Shown here: piece after piece, positions 7,208 through 14,133 of the stretch
Numbering within the stretch: position 1 is the stretch's first letter
Layout of the letters: each line of letters begins with the position of its first letter
DNA from: Alphaproteobacteria bacterium
GTDB taxonomy: Bacteria; Pseudomonadota; Alphaproteobacteria; Micavibrionales; CSBR16-224
DNA length: 14,133 nt
NCBI GenBank assembly: GCA_007116755.1
Contig: SKHU01000091.1
Location: forward strand, 1-14,133
Reading direction: 5' to 3'
Notes under the pieces: model-generated
Told to the model about the DNA's origin: nothing
The model's input: the letters and a program-made list of their open reading frames with translations, nothing else
Databases searched by the model: none
Made by a program: the position numbers and the translations under genes

Positions 7208-8332
7208 ATGTATTTTGAACAGCACAGTATGACGTTTTTTGAAAAGCTGCCGCGTTTGAGCTACGGGCTGATCCTGCTTGTGCTAATCACCGGCCTGATC
7301 GGTGTGATGGCGCTGTATTCTGCAGCCGGAGGCGATTTTGAACCCTGGGCATTCCGGCACGGGCTGCGTTTTGCTATCGGTTTTGCGGGGATGCTGGTTG
7401 TGGCGATGATCGATATCCGCTGGTGGTTATGGCTGTCATATCCGATTTATCTGCTGTCGGTTTTGTTGCTGGCAGCTGTCGAGGTCAAAGGGCATATCGG
7501 CATGGGGGCGCAGCGCTGGATTGATCTTGGTTTTATGCGTCTGCAGCCGTCTGAATTCGTCAAGATCGGCGTTGTGATGGCGCTGGCGCGTTTTTTTCAC
7601 GGGGCAAGTCCGGCCGAGGTAAAAAATCCGCTTTTTCTGTTGCGTCCGGCCGTTCTGGTGCTGCTGCCTGCGGCGCTGGTGATGATGCAGCCCGATCTTG
7701 GAACGGCGGTGGCGCTGGTGCTGGCTGCAGGCTCAATTTTCTTTCTGGCCGGTGTCAGCTATTGGGTTTTTGCCGCCGTGATTGCTGCGGCTGTGGCCGC
7801 GATGCCGGTACTGTGGCATTTTCTGCGCGACTATCAGAAAAACCGCATTCTGGTCTTTCTTAATCCGGAAAGCGATCCGCTGGGCGCGGGGTATCATATC
7901 ATGCAGTCGAAAATCGCGCTTGGCTCCGGCGGTATTGGCGGGAAGGGTTTTTTGCAGGGAACGCAAAGCCACCTGAATTTCTTGCCTGAAAAGCAGACGG
8001 ATTTCATTTTTACGCTGTTGGCGGAGGAATGGGGGCTGACCGGCGCGGCGATTTTGTTCCTGATTTTCCTGTTGATGATTTTTTACGGTTTTCTGATTGC
8101 CCATACCAGCAATAATCAGTATGGACGCCTTGTTGCCTCTGGTATTGCAGTGAATTTTGCGTTATATGTATTTATCAATATCGCTATGGTCACGGGGCTG
8201 ATTCCCGTGGTCGGCGTACCGCTTCCGATGATTTCCAACGGAGGATCGGCGATGCTGGCGGTATTGTTCGGGTTCGGGCTTATTCTCTCAGTGGGTGTGT
8301 ACCGCGATGTCAAGCTTGCGCGCAAGCTTTAG
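7208..8332 (+). CDS. rodA: peptidoglycan glycosyltransferase RodA
   Basis: A 374-residue SEDS-family polytopic membrane protein that polymerises lipid II into glycan strands and pairs with PBP2. About ten hydrophobic segments are visible. Family signatures are present: GAQRWIDLGFMRLQPSEFVKIG in the central part, MQPDLGTA, and LPEKQTDFIFTLLAEEWGL with the essential aspartate (D265, matching E. coli D262). The C-terminal part contains GVPLPMISNGGSAML. The start ATG 7208 follows GGG at 7198-7200, seven bases upstream, which overlaps the mrdA stop; a downstream ATG at 7229 is also possible. The last codons are embedded in a perfect 18-bp palindrome. Identification is firm because SEDS motifs and the mrdA neighbour agree. 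Confidence 0.97.
   Translation: MYFEQHSMTFFEKLPRLSYGLILLVLITGLIGVMALYSAAGGDFEPWAFRHGLRFAIGFAGMLVVAMIDIRWWLWLSYPIYLLSVLLLAAVEVKGHIGMGAQRWIDLGFMRLQPSEFVKIGVVMALARFFHGASPAEVKNPLFLLRPAVLVLLPAALVMMQPDLGTAVALVLAAGSIFFLAGVSYWVFAAVIAAAVAAMPVLWHFLRDYQKNRILVFLNPESDPLGAGYHIMQSKIALGSGGIGGKGFLQGTQSHLNFLPEKQTDFIFTLLAEEWGLTGAAILFLIFLLMIFYGFLIAHTSNNQYGRLVASGIAVNFALYVFINIAMVTGLIPVVGVPLPMISNGGSAMLAVLFGFGLILSVGVYRDVKLARKL
8312..8329. repeat. 18-bp perfect palindrome at the 3' end of rodA
   Basis: AAGCTTGCGCGCAAGCTT is its own reverse complement and ends just before the rodA stop codon. In RNA it can fold as a 7-bp stem with a CGCG loop. The following bases (aggggagcccgtttcgttt) are only mildly T rich, so an intrinsic terminator is possible but weak. 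It could also act as an RNA-processing or attenuation structure or a protein-binding site. It lies at the point where the usual mrdA-rodA-mltB-rlpA order is broken. Confidence 0.6.
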
Positions 8333-8376
8333 GGGAGCCCGTTTCGTTTGGGTTGGTATAAGTTTTAAGGAAAGAG

Positions 8377-9180
8377 ATGACGGAATATAAATTGCTTCAG
8401 GACGGAGATCCGCCGCCGTTTCGTGTTGAATATCCCGATGCCGAAGGCAGCATTGTTGTAATCTGTGACCATGCGGGGAAAAACTTTCCGCAAGCGCTCG
8501 GGCAACTCGGTATTCGTGACGAAGACAGGGAAAAACATATCGCATATGATATCGGCACTGAGGAAGTCGGGATTTGTATCGGCAAGAAGCTGGATGCGAA
8601 AACCTATATTGCGCATTACTCGCGTCTGGTTGCGGATGTCAATCGCGACCCTTTGCGCCCTGATTTTGCGCCTTCGGTCAGTGACGGGATTCCCGTGCCG
8701 GGCAATAAAGACCTGCCGAAAGAGCAGTTGCAGGCGCGGATTGATGAAATCTATACCCCGTATCAGGATGCGGTCGGTGCAGGGTTGCAGGCGTTTCTTG
8801 ATAGTGGAAAAGTGCCGTTTCTTTTGTCCGTACACAGTTTTACGCCGCATATGAACGGGCAGGATCGTCCGTGGGAGATCGGAATTCTGTGGAATGAAGA
8901 GGATGTTGCCGCACCGCGCCTGATTGAGGAGCTGCGCCGCAACAATCCCGATCTGACGATCGGTGACAATGTTCCTTATTCCCTGCAGATGCAGGGCGGG
9001 CGCGGATTCAGCAATACTGTGGAGCGGCAGGCGAAAAGTCGCGGCGTGCCGTCGTTGGTGGTCGAATTCCGTCAGGATACGGTGGACACGCCGGAAAAAG
9101 CCCGTAAAATGGCGGAGGTATTTCTGGAAAGTTTTGAGATCGTGATGGCCGATAAGGATTTGTACCGTCTGACAGGTTAA
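8377..9180 (+). CDS. N-formylglutamate amidohydrolase family protein
   Basis: A 267-residue cytoplasmic zinc hydrolase of the N-formylglutamate amidohydrolase family. Family enzymes such as HutG split N-formylglutamate into formate and glutamate in histidine breakdown. Motifs seen are CDHAG (residues 30-34), HIAYDIG (54-60), YSRLVADVNR, SVHSFTP with H153, and VEFRQD with E230 and R232; the acidic and His residues in these are the expected metal and catalytic ligands. The start ATG 8377 has an AAGGAAAGAG purine stretch directly upstream. No other hut gene is present. It sits between rodA and tolR, 18 bp from tolR, which makes a role in histidine use doubtful; it may act on another N-acyl amino acid or peptide. 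The family call is firm, the substrate is not. Confidence 0.88.
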   Translation: MTEYKLLQDGDPPPFRVEYPDAEGSIVVICDHAGKNFPQALGQLGIRDEDREKHIAYDIGTEEVGICIGKKLDAKTYIAHYSRLVADVNRDPLRPDFAPSVSDGIPVPGNKDLPKEQLQARIDEIYTPYQDAVGAGLQAFLDSGKVPFLLSVHSFTPHMNGQDRPWEIGILWNEEDVAAPRLIEELRRNNPDLTIGDNVPYSLQMQGGRGFSNTVERQAKSRGVPSLVVEFRQDTVDTPEKARKMAEVFLESFEIVMADKDLYRLTG

Positions 9181-9198
9181 TGTTAAGGAGAAACGGCA

Positions 9199-9636
9199 AT
9201 GGGCGCACAGCTTCAGGGAAGAGTCGGATCGGCGCATGGGCGTCGGCGCAAAGGCCGACTGATGTCGGAGATCAACGTGACACCTTTTGTGGATGTCATG
9301 CTGGTTTTGTTGGTGGTGTTTATGATTACCGCGCCGCTCTTGACGGCAGGGGTCAGGATTGATCTGCCCGATGCACGCGCCAAGGCGCTGGCACAGCATG
9401 ATGCAACACCGGTGGAAATCACCATTGATGCCGAAGGCAAGCTCTATTTCAGCAATAATGAAATCAGCGAAAAGGATTTGCTGGAAAATCTGCGTCATAT
9501 CGCTTTGGACTCCCCTGACCAGCAGGTTTATCTGCGCGCGGATCAGGCGCTCGGCTATGGTCGTGCTGTCGAGGTGATGGTGGCCATCAATCAGGCGGGG
9601 CTGTCGCGTATTGCGCTGATCTCGAAATCGCAATGA
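9199..9636 (+). CDS. tolR: Tol-Pal system protein TolR
   Basis: A 145-residue ExbD/TolR-family inner-membrane protein. With TolQ it forms a proton-driven motor that energises TolA and helps the outer membrane constrict at division. It has a basic cytoplasmic tail, SEINVTPFVDVMLVLLVVF with the conserved membrane aspartate D32, and a periplasmic domain from about residue 55 to the end. The start ATG 9199 is fixed by AAGGAG at 9185-9190, eight bases upstream. The stop codon overlaps the tolA start (ATGA at 9633-9636). TolQ, the obligate partner, is not upstream, where an amidohydrolase gene lies instead. ExbD is the alternative call, but the tolA and tolB neighbours favour TolR. Confidence 0.93.
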   Translation: MGAQLQGRVGSAHGRRRKGRLMSEINVTPFVDVMLVLLVVFMITAPLLTAGVRIDLPDARAKALAQHDATPVEITIDAEGKLYFSNNEISEKDLLENLRHIALDSPDQQVYLRADQALGYGRAVEVMVAINQAGLSRIALISKSQ

Positions 9637-10583
9637 CGGAGATAGGGGATATGCGGCTACGCTCAATCTCCATGTCAATGATGCTGCACGTCTTTGTGCT
9701 GCTGGCTTTTTCCTTAAGCGCCAGCTGGCTGTGGACGAAAGAGCGCGATCATCACGCGCCGCCGCCTGTTTTTGTGGAAATCAAAACCGTCTCAGACCGT
9801 ACCCAGACCGACCGCCGCGCCGTACAGCGCCCCGACCCGCAAGATCAGCAGCAGGCTGCTCCCGAACCGCCGCGCGCAACGCCGCGTCCGCCATCTCCGC
9901 CATCCGACCGTCCGCCGCGCGCGGCTGAAAGCCGCCGTGAAACGGCGGAAGTGGCTGCGCCGCCGCGTCGTCCGGATCCTGAACCGGTTAAGGCCGAACC
10001 GGCTCCCGAGCCGCCGCCGCAACCTGTGATCAAACCGGAAGAGGCGGAAAAGAAACCCGATCCGCCGCCGCCGCCGGAACGGCGTGAGGTCGCGCGACCG
10101 CCGCAGCAGGACTTCGGATCGGTTTTGCGCAATCTGGCCGTGGAGGAGACAGAAGCGGCGCAGCCGGTTATCCGCGCCCCCGATCCGCCGAAAGACCGGG
10201 ATGATTTTCTGCAGCGTCTCAATCTTGGCAATCCGGAAGAGGCGCAAGGGCATGATATGCCGCTGGGCGTACAACTCTCCGTCAGTGAAATCGATCTCTT
10301 GCGTCGCCAGCTTGAGCGCTGCTGGAATATTCCGATCGGCGCACGCGATGCGCAGAATCTGGTGATCGATATTTATCTTGAGGTCAATCCCGACCGCACA
10401 GTCCGCCGCGCAGAGATTGTCGATCAGGCACGTTACCGCCGCGACAGTTTTTTCCGTGCGGCGGCCGAGAGCGCCCTGCGCGCCGTGCATCACCCTGATT
10501 GCCGTCCTCTGCAACTGCCGGAAAGAAAATATGACTTATGGCGGGAAATTGTGGTAACCTTTGACCCGCGCTATATGTTTTAG
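9633..10583 (+). CDS. tolA: Tol-Pal system protein TolA (proline-rich)
   Basis: A 316-residue protein that spans from the inner membrane to the outer-membrane TolB-Pal complex. The N-terminal segment (about residues 12-35) is a membrane anchor carrying SMMLH (S15, H19), matching the SxxxH motif TolA uses to contact TolQR. Domain II (about 45-185) is rich in Pro, Glu and Arg, with a run of five prolines encoded by five CCG codons (10062-10076), instead of the Ala/Lys helix of E. coli. The C-terminal domain (about 215-316) has the TolA/TonB-like pattern LRRQLERCWNIP, VIDIYLEVNPDGxV-like DRTVRRAEI and a Cys pair (ERCW, PDCR). The ATG at 9633 overlaps tolR; ATG 9651 has a better site, GGAG at 9638-9641, and may be the true start. 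Confidence 0.9.
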   Translation: MTEIGDMRLRSISMSMMLHVFVLLAFSLSASWLWTKERDHHAPPPVFVEIKTVSDRTQTDRRAVQRPDPQDQQQAAPEPPRATPRPPSPPSDRPPRAAESRRETAEVAAPPRRPDPEPVKAEPAPEPPPQPVIKPEEAEKKPDPPPPPERREVARPPQQDFGSVLRNLAVEETEAAQPVIRAPDPPKDRDDFLQRLNLGNPEEAQGHDMPLGVQLSVSEIDLLRRQLERCWNIPIGARDAQNLVIDIYLEVNPDRTVRRAEIVDQARYRRDSFFRAAAESALRAVHHPDCRPLQLPERKYDLWREIVVTFDPRYMF

Positions 10584-10631
10584 ATTCTTTAATTGACATC
10601 AAAAGAACAGGATCAACGAAAGACAATGTTA

Positions 10632-11966
10632 ATGAAAACGACACGCTTTTTCTTTATTGCTGTTTTGGGCTTTGCTTTCTGGGCGGTTTCCGCTTTTCCG
10701 GCGGCGGCGCAGTTGAAGGTCGATGTGACGGCCGGCACGGTCAAAACCATTCCCGTTGCGATTCCTGCGCTTCATGGTGAACTTGACCATCAGGCGGCGA
10801 TGGGGCGCGATATTTCCCGCGTGGTTCAGGCCAATCTTGACCGCACAGGCCTGTTTGACGTGTCGCCCTCCGGTTTGCGGGTGCAGTCTCCTGCAGCACT
10901 GTATCAGGATATCGATTTCGGTGCATGGCGGGCAACGCGTGTGCAGGCCGTTGTCTCGGGTTCGGTGACACAGGCGGCAGACGGGCGCTCGCGCGTTGAA
11001 TTCCGCCTCTGGGACGTGTTCTCCGAAAAACAGATTGCCGGTGTGGCCTATATGACGACACAGGAAAACTGGCGGCGTATCGCGCATATTATTTCGGATG
11101 TGATTTACCACCGTCTGACCGGCGAGGAAGGCTATTTCGATACGCGCATTGTCTATATTTCGGAGAGCGGTCCCGCTGACCGCCGTGTCAAGCGTCTGGC
11201 AATCATGGATCAGGACGGCGCCAATCACAAATATCTGACCGACGGGCGCTATCTGGTGCTGACGCCGCGGTTTTCGCCGTCACAGCAGCAGATCACCTAT
11301 ATGGCCTATGTCAATGACAAGCCGCGCGTCTATCTGTACGATATTGATACGGGCAAACAGGAAATGCTCGGCAATTTCCCCGGTATGACCTTCGCGCCGC
11401 GCTTTTCGCCCGACGGTAACAACGTGATTATGAGTATGGCCAAAGACGGCAACAGTGATATTTACGTGATGAATTTGCGCAGCCGCCGCGTCACGCAGTT
11501 GACGCGGACACGGGCGATCAATACCGGACCGTCCTATTCGCCGGACGGACGGCGGATCGTGTTTGAATCCGACCGCGGCGGCAGCCAGCAGCTTTACGTG
11601 ATGAATGCTGACGGCAGCAATGTCAAGCGCATTACCTTTGGTGAGGGGCGTTACGCCAATCCGGTCTGGTCGCCGCGCGGCGATTTGATTGCCTTTACGC
11701 GTATGCACCGCGGCCGGTTTTTCATCGGGGTTATTCAGCCTGACGGCAGCGGCGAGCGTCTTTTGACCGAGGCGCATCACGTCGAAGGGCCGACATGGTC
11801 GCCGAATGGTCGTGTTCTGGCCTATTTTAAGGAGCGTCCGATAGGGCGGGGCGGCGAAGGACGTTCCGCGCAGATTTACACGATCGACCTGACGGGGTTT
11901 AATGAACGCGTTCTGGAAACGCCGCAAGGTGCGTCCGATCCGGCATGGTCGCCGCTGAATCCTTAA
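10632..11966 (+). CDS. tolB: Tol-Pal system periplasmic protein TolB
   Basis: A periplasmic beta-propeller protein of about 444 residues that binds Pal and TolA. It begins with a signal peptide (MKTTRFFFIAVLGFAF onward, likely cut after AFPAAA, near residue 26). The N-terminal domain (about 27-165) is followed by a six-bladed propeller with repeated WD40-like strands: PRFSPSQQQITYMAY, PRFSPDGNNVIMS, PSYSPDGRRIVFESDRGG, PVWSPRGDLIAFTR, PTWSPNGRVLAYF and PAWSPLNP. Three in-frame starts precede or open the signal peptide: TTG 10593, ATG 10626 and ATG 10632. I chose 10632 because GAAAGA (10618-10623) is eight bases upstream and the signal peptide then begins directly. It is 48 bp from tolA. Pal, usually next, is absent. 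Confidence 0.95.
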   Translation: MKTTRFFFIAVLGFAFWAVSAFPAAAQLKVDVTAGTVKTIPVAIPALHGELDHQAAMGRDISRVVQANLDRTGLFDVSPSGLRVQSPAALYQDIDFGAWRATRVQAVVSGSVTQAADGRSRVEFRLWDVFSEKQIAGVAYMTTQENWRRIAHIISDVIYHRLTGEEGYFDTRIVYISESGPADRRVKRLAIMDQDGANHKYLTDGRYLVLTPRFSPSQQQITYMAYVNDKPRVYLYDIDTGKQEMLGNFPGMTFAPRFSPDGNNVIMSMAKDGNSDIYVMNLRSRRVTQLTRTRAINTGPSYSPDGRRIVFESDRGGSQQLYVMNADGSNVKRITFGEGRYANPVWSPRGDLIAFTRMHRGRFFIGVIQPDGSGERLLTEAHHVEGPTWSPNGRVLAYFKERPIGRGGEGRSAQIYTIDLTGFNERVLETPQGASDPAWSPLNP

Positions 11967-11978
11967 ATGGAGAATATG

Positions 11979-12965
11979 ATGTCTTCTTTCCGGTATTTTG
12001 TAACGCTTGCAGCGTTTGTCATTTGCGCGGCCGTTTGGTCTTTTCCTGTGTCGGCAACGGGCGGGCAGCGGGATTTCGGAACGTGGCTGGAAGAATTGCG
12101 GCAGGAGGCGCGGCAAAAAGGCATTTCCGAGCGTATTGTACGCGAGGCATTGCATGACGGTATCCGACCGCTGCCGCGTGTTCTGGAACTGGATCGCCGC
12201 CAGCCGGAAGGAACACTCAGTTTCGCGCAGTATAAAAACAATATGCTCGGCACGCGCCGCGTGCAGATGGGGCGGCTGATGATGCACCGTCATGCGGCGG
12301 AATTGCAGGAGGCAGGAAACGCCTATGGCGTGCCGCCGGCCGTAATCGCGGCGCTGTGGGGCATGGAAACCAATTACGGCGGCTATACGGGCGGGTTTAA
12401 CGTGATCGAGGCGCTGGCAACACTGGCCTATGACGGGCGGCGCGGCGCATTTTTCCGCGGCGAGCTTCTGGCGGCATTGCAGATATTGGAGGAAGGACAT
12501 ATCAAACCCTCGGAAATGAAAGGCTCATGGGCCGGCGCGATGGGGCAGAGCCAGTTTATGCCGACCAGTTTTCTGAACTATGCCGTCGATGCCGATGGGG
12601 ACGGGCGGCGCGATATCTGGGGAACGCATCGGGATGTTTTTGCTTCTGCCGCCAATTATCTTGCGCAGCACGGCTGGCGCAGCGGCGAACGCTGGGGGCG
12701 GCGCGTGCAACTGCCGCAAAATTTCCCCGAAAGCCTGACAGGGCTGGACACGGAAAAGACGCTGGCCGAATGGCAGGCGCTTGGTGTGCGGCGCGAGGAC
12801 GGCGCGAATCTGCCGCAGGTCGAGGGGATGACAGGGTCTGTGATAAAATTTACAGACAATGAAGCCTATCTTGTGTATAATAATTTCAGGGTCATTATGC
12901 GGTGGAACCGCTCCACCTATTTCGCCACCGCCGTCGGTCTTCTTTCAGACCAGCTCAGTTATTAA
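11979..12965 (+). CDS. mltB: GH103 lytic murein transglycosylase, MltB type
   Basis: An exported enzyme of about 328 residues that cuts the glycan between MurNAc and GlcNAc, leaving a 1,6-anhydro end. A signal peptide (FVTLAAFVICAAVWSFPVSATG) precedes the catalytic domain. Family motifs are LELDRRQPE, ALWGMETNYGGYTGGFNVIEAL with catalytic Glu (residue 130 counted from this start), and GSWAGAMGQSQFMPTSFLNYAVDADGDGRRDIW. No lipobox is seen, so it is probably soluble periplasmic rather than a lipoprotein, and there is no C-terminal peptidoglycan-binding repeat. ATG 11967 abuts the tolB stop but has no site; GGAG at 11969-11972 lies inside it and points to ATG 11979 (six bases) or 11976 (three). 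rlpA follows 17 bp later. The symbol follows the family, not a proven orthologue. Confidence 0.9.
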   Translation: MSSFRYFVTLAAFVICAAVWSFPVSATGGQRDFGTWLEELRQEARQKGISERIVREALHDGIRPLPRVLELDRRQPEGTLSFAQYKNNMLGTRRVQMGRLMMHRHAAELQEAGNAYGVPPAVIAALWGMETNYGGYTGGFNVIEALATLAYDGRRGAFFRGELLAALQILEEGHIKPSEMKGSWAGAMGQSQFMPTSFLNYAVDADGDGRRDIWGTHRDVFASAANYLAQHGWRSGERWGRRVQLPQNFPESLTGLDTEKTLAEWQALGVRREDGANLPQVEGMTGSVIKFTDNEAYLVYNNFRVIMRWNRSTYFATAVGLLSDQLSY

Positions 12966-12982
12966 AATCAGGGGATTTGTTC

Positions 12983-14133
12983 ATGTTTCGGATATTGTCT
13001 TCCATGGGAAAAGCATGTGTTGCCGTTTCGTTTTGCGTTATGCTTGCGGGATGCTCCACTGTTGAACTGGCCAGCCATTATACAAAAAAACTGGCCTCGC
13101 CGCTGTCGCGGTCTGGGGGGGCAGACACAAAATCCCAAGGGCATTACAAGGTCGGCACACCTTACAAGATTAACGGGCGCTGGTATCACCCGCGGGAGGA
13201 TTTCAATCTGGTGCAGACCGGTGTTGCCTCATGGTACGGCCCCGGTTTTCACGGCAAAACAACGGCAAACGGCGAAAGATACGATCAATACGCGATGACG
13301 GCTGCGCATCCGACATTGCAGATGCCGTCGATTATCCGCGTCACCAATCTTGAAAACGGCCGCACGGCGGTTTTGCGTGTCAATGACCGCGGCCCGTTTG
13401 CGCGCGGGCGCGTTCTGGATGTCTCGAAAGCCGGTGCGCGGCAGCTCGGTTTTGAACGGCAGGGTACGGCGCGGGTGCGCATTGAAGTGATGCGTGAAGA
13501 AAGTATGCGTGTCGCCGCAATGGCCAAGCGCGGCCAGAGCACGGCAAATTATCAATATGCGGCGGCGCAGCAGCCTGCCCGCAGCAATCCGTCCGCCGCA
13601 GCGCAGCCTCAGCCTCAAAACCGGAGCATGAGCGCGCAGGGCTATCAGGTCGCCTCGACGGGGCGCAGCGTTCCCGTTGTGACCGAAAATACGGCCTATC
13701 TGGTCAATGATGCGACGATGGATTTTGAATATGAACCGCTCGGCAATGTTCAGGGCGCGGACCTTCCCGAAAGTCTGCAACGCCCCGTTTTGACCGCACG
13801 GCAGATAGAAGCTGTGGACCACGACAAAAAACGCGGGAGCAACTTGCAGCAACCGCCGCGCTGGGTGGAAGAGGAAAATCTTCGTCCCACAGGCAAGCCG
13901 CAGCCGCTTTATGTTGTAGAATCGACAGCTCCGGCACCGCAAACCGCACCGCAAAGCGGAGGCATTTTTGTTCAGGCCGGTGCGTTTAACAATTCTGCAC
14001 GGGCGGAGGAGGTTGGACGGCAATTGTCGCATATCGCGCCTGTGAAGATTAGTCCCGTCGATGTTCAGGGGCGTCCGTTCTACCGCGTCCGGCTTGGCCC
14101 TCTGGATACGGTCGAGGATGCGCGCCAGATCGA
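12983..14133 (+). CDS. rlpA: RlpA-type septal lytic transglycosylase lipoprotein (partial)
   Basis: A lipoprotein open to the right edge of the window (383 codons seen, no stop). AGGGGA at 12970-12975 lies seven bases before ATG 12983. The signal peptide ends in a lipobox, VMLAGC, with acylated C24. A double-psi beta-barrel domain (about residues 78-160) shows GVASWYGPGFHGKTTANG, ERYD (E98), AAH (107-109) and NDRGPF (134-139), the conserved sites of RlpA. RlpA cuts glycan strands lacking stem peptides. A low-complexity linker (about 170-325, many Gln, Pro, Ala) leads to a C-terminal SPOR domain starting near residue 327 (IFVQAGAFN, then FYRVRLGPL), which binds denuded septal glycan. The SPOR end is cut off. 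In many proteobacteria dacA would be next. Confidence 0.92.
   Translation, partial: MFRILSSMGKACVAVSFCVMLAGCSTVELASHYTKKLASPLSRSGGADTKSQGHYKVGTPYKINGRWYHPREDFNLVQTGVASWYGPGFHGKTTANGERYDQYAMTAAHPTLQMPSIIRVTNLENGRTAVLRVNDRGPFARGRVLDVSKAGARQLGFERQGTARVRIEVMREESMRVAAMAKRGQSTANYQYAAAQQPARSNPSAAAQPQPQNRSMSAQGYQVASTGRSVPVVTENTAYLVNDATMDFEYEPLGNVQGADLPESLQRPVLTARQIEAVDHDKKRGSNLQQPPRWVEEENLRPTGKPQPLYVVESTAPAPQTAPQSGGIFVQAGAFNNSARAEEVGRQLSHIAPVKISPVDVQGRPFYRVRLGPLDTVEDARQI

Noticed and set aside
8365..9678. 437-codon open frame on the minus strand
   Set aside because: It is antisense to the amidohydrolase and tolR, both firmly identified. Its product shows no family motif.
10593..10598. TTGACA between tolA and tolB as a -35 box
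   Set aside because: No -10-like hexamer occurs at 16-18 bases; the nearest (GACAAT) is 23 bases away and overlaps the start codon.
11280..12500. 406-codon open frame on the minus strand
   Set aside because: It covers the TolB propeller and the MltB catalytic domain in antisense; basic, low-complexity product, so a shadow frame.
13229..14032. 267-codon open frame on the minus strand over rlpA
   Set aside because: The + strand frame from 12983 encodes a lipobox, a double-psi barrel and an SPOR domain without a stop, which explains the region.

Overview
The window is a dense run of genes, all on the + strand, from a Gram-negative bacterium that is most likely an alphaproteobacterium. It shows an elongasome block (mreB, mreC, mreD, mrdA, rodA), a trans-envelope Tol block (tolR, tolA, tolB), an alphaproteobacterial-style SH3b exported protein, a C-minus-like L36 and an SPOR-type RlpA lipoprotein. 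GC looks moderately high by eye. I cannot fix the genus from sequence alone; a Micavibrio- or Rhodospirillales-like lineage is only a guess.

Layout. Positions 35-2401 hold an exported SH3b protein, an unrecognised 329-residue acidic protein and a CysQ-type phosphatase, closely spaced and probably one transcript. A 115-bp gap (2402-2516) carries a good sigma70-like promoter in front of rpmJ (ribosomal L36, 45 residues), followed by mreB. A second gap (3730-3868) carries another promoter candidate in front of mreC, which starts at TTG. From mreC onward the genes mreC-mreD-mrdA-rodA are nearly contiguous. An 18-bp perfect palindrome covers the last codons of rodA. Next come an N-formylglutamate amidohydrolase-family gene, tolR, tolA and tolB, then a GH103 lytic transglycosylase (MltB type) and rlpA, which runs off the right edge.

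How the genes work together. MreB filaments with MreC and MreD organise the PBP2 transpeptidase (MrdA) and the RodA glycosyltransferase for side-wall peptidoglycan synthesis. MltB and RlpA cut glycan strands. TolR, TolA and TolB belong to the system that couples the proton motive force to outer-membrane constriction. In many proteobacteria mrdA-rodA is followed directly by mltB-rlpA(-dacA). Here that order is interrupted by about 3.6 kb containing the amidohydrolase and tolRAB, while tolQ and pal are absent from their usual places beside tolR and tolB. This rearranged locus, which puts elongation, hydrolysis and a split Tol system on what may be one transcript, is the most unusual feature of the window. 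I saw no tRNA, rRNA, CRISPR array, insertion sequence or prophage gene.
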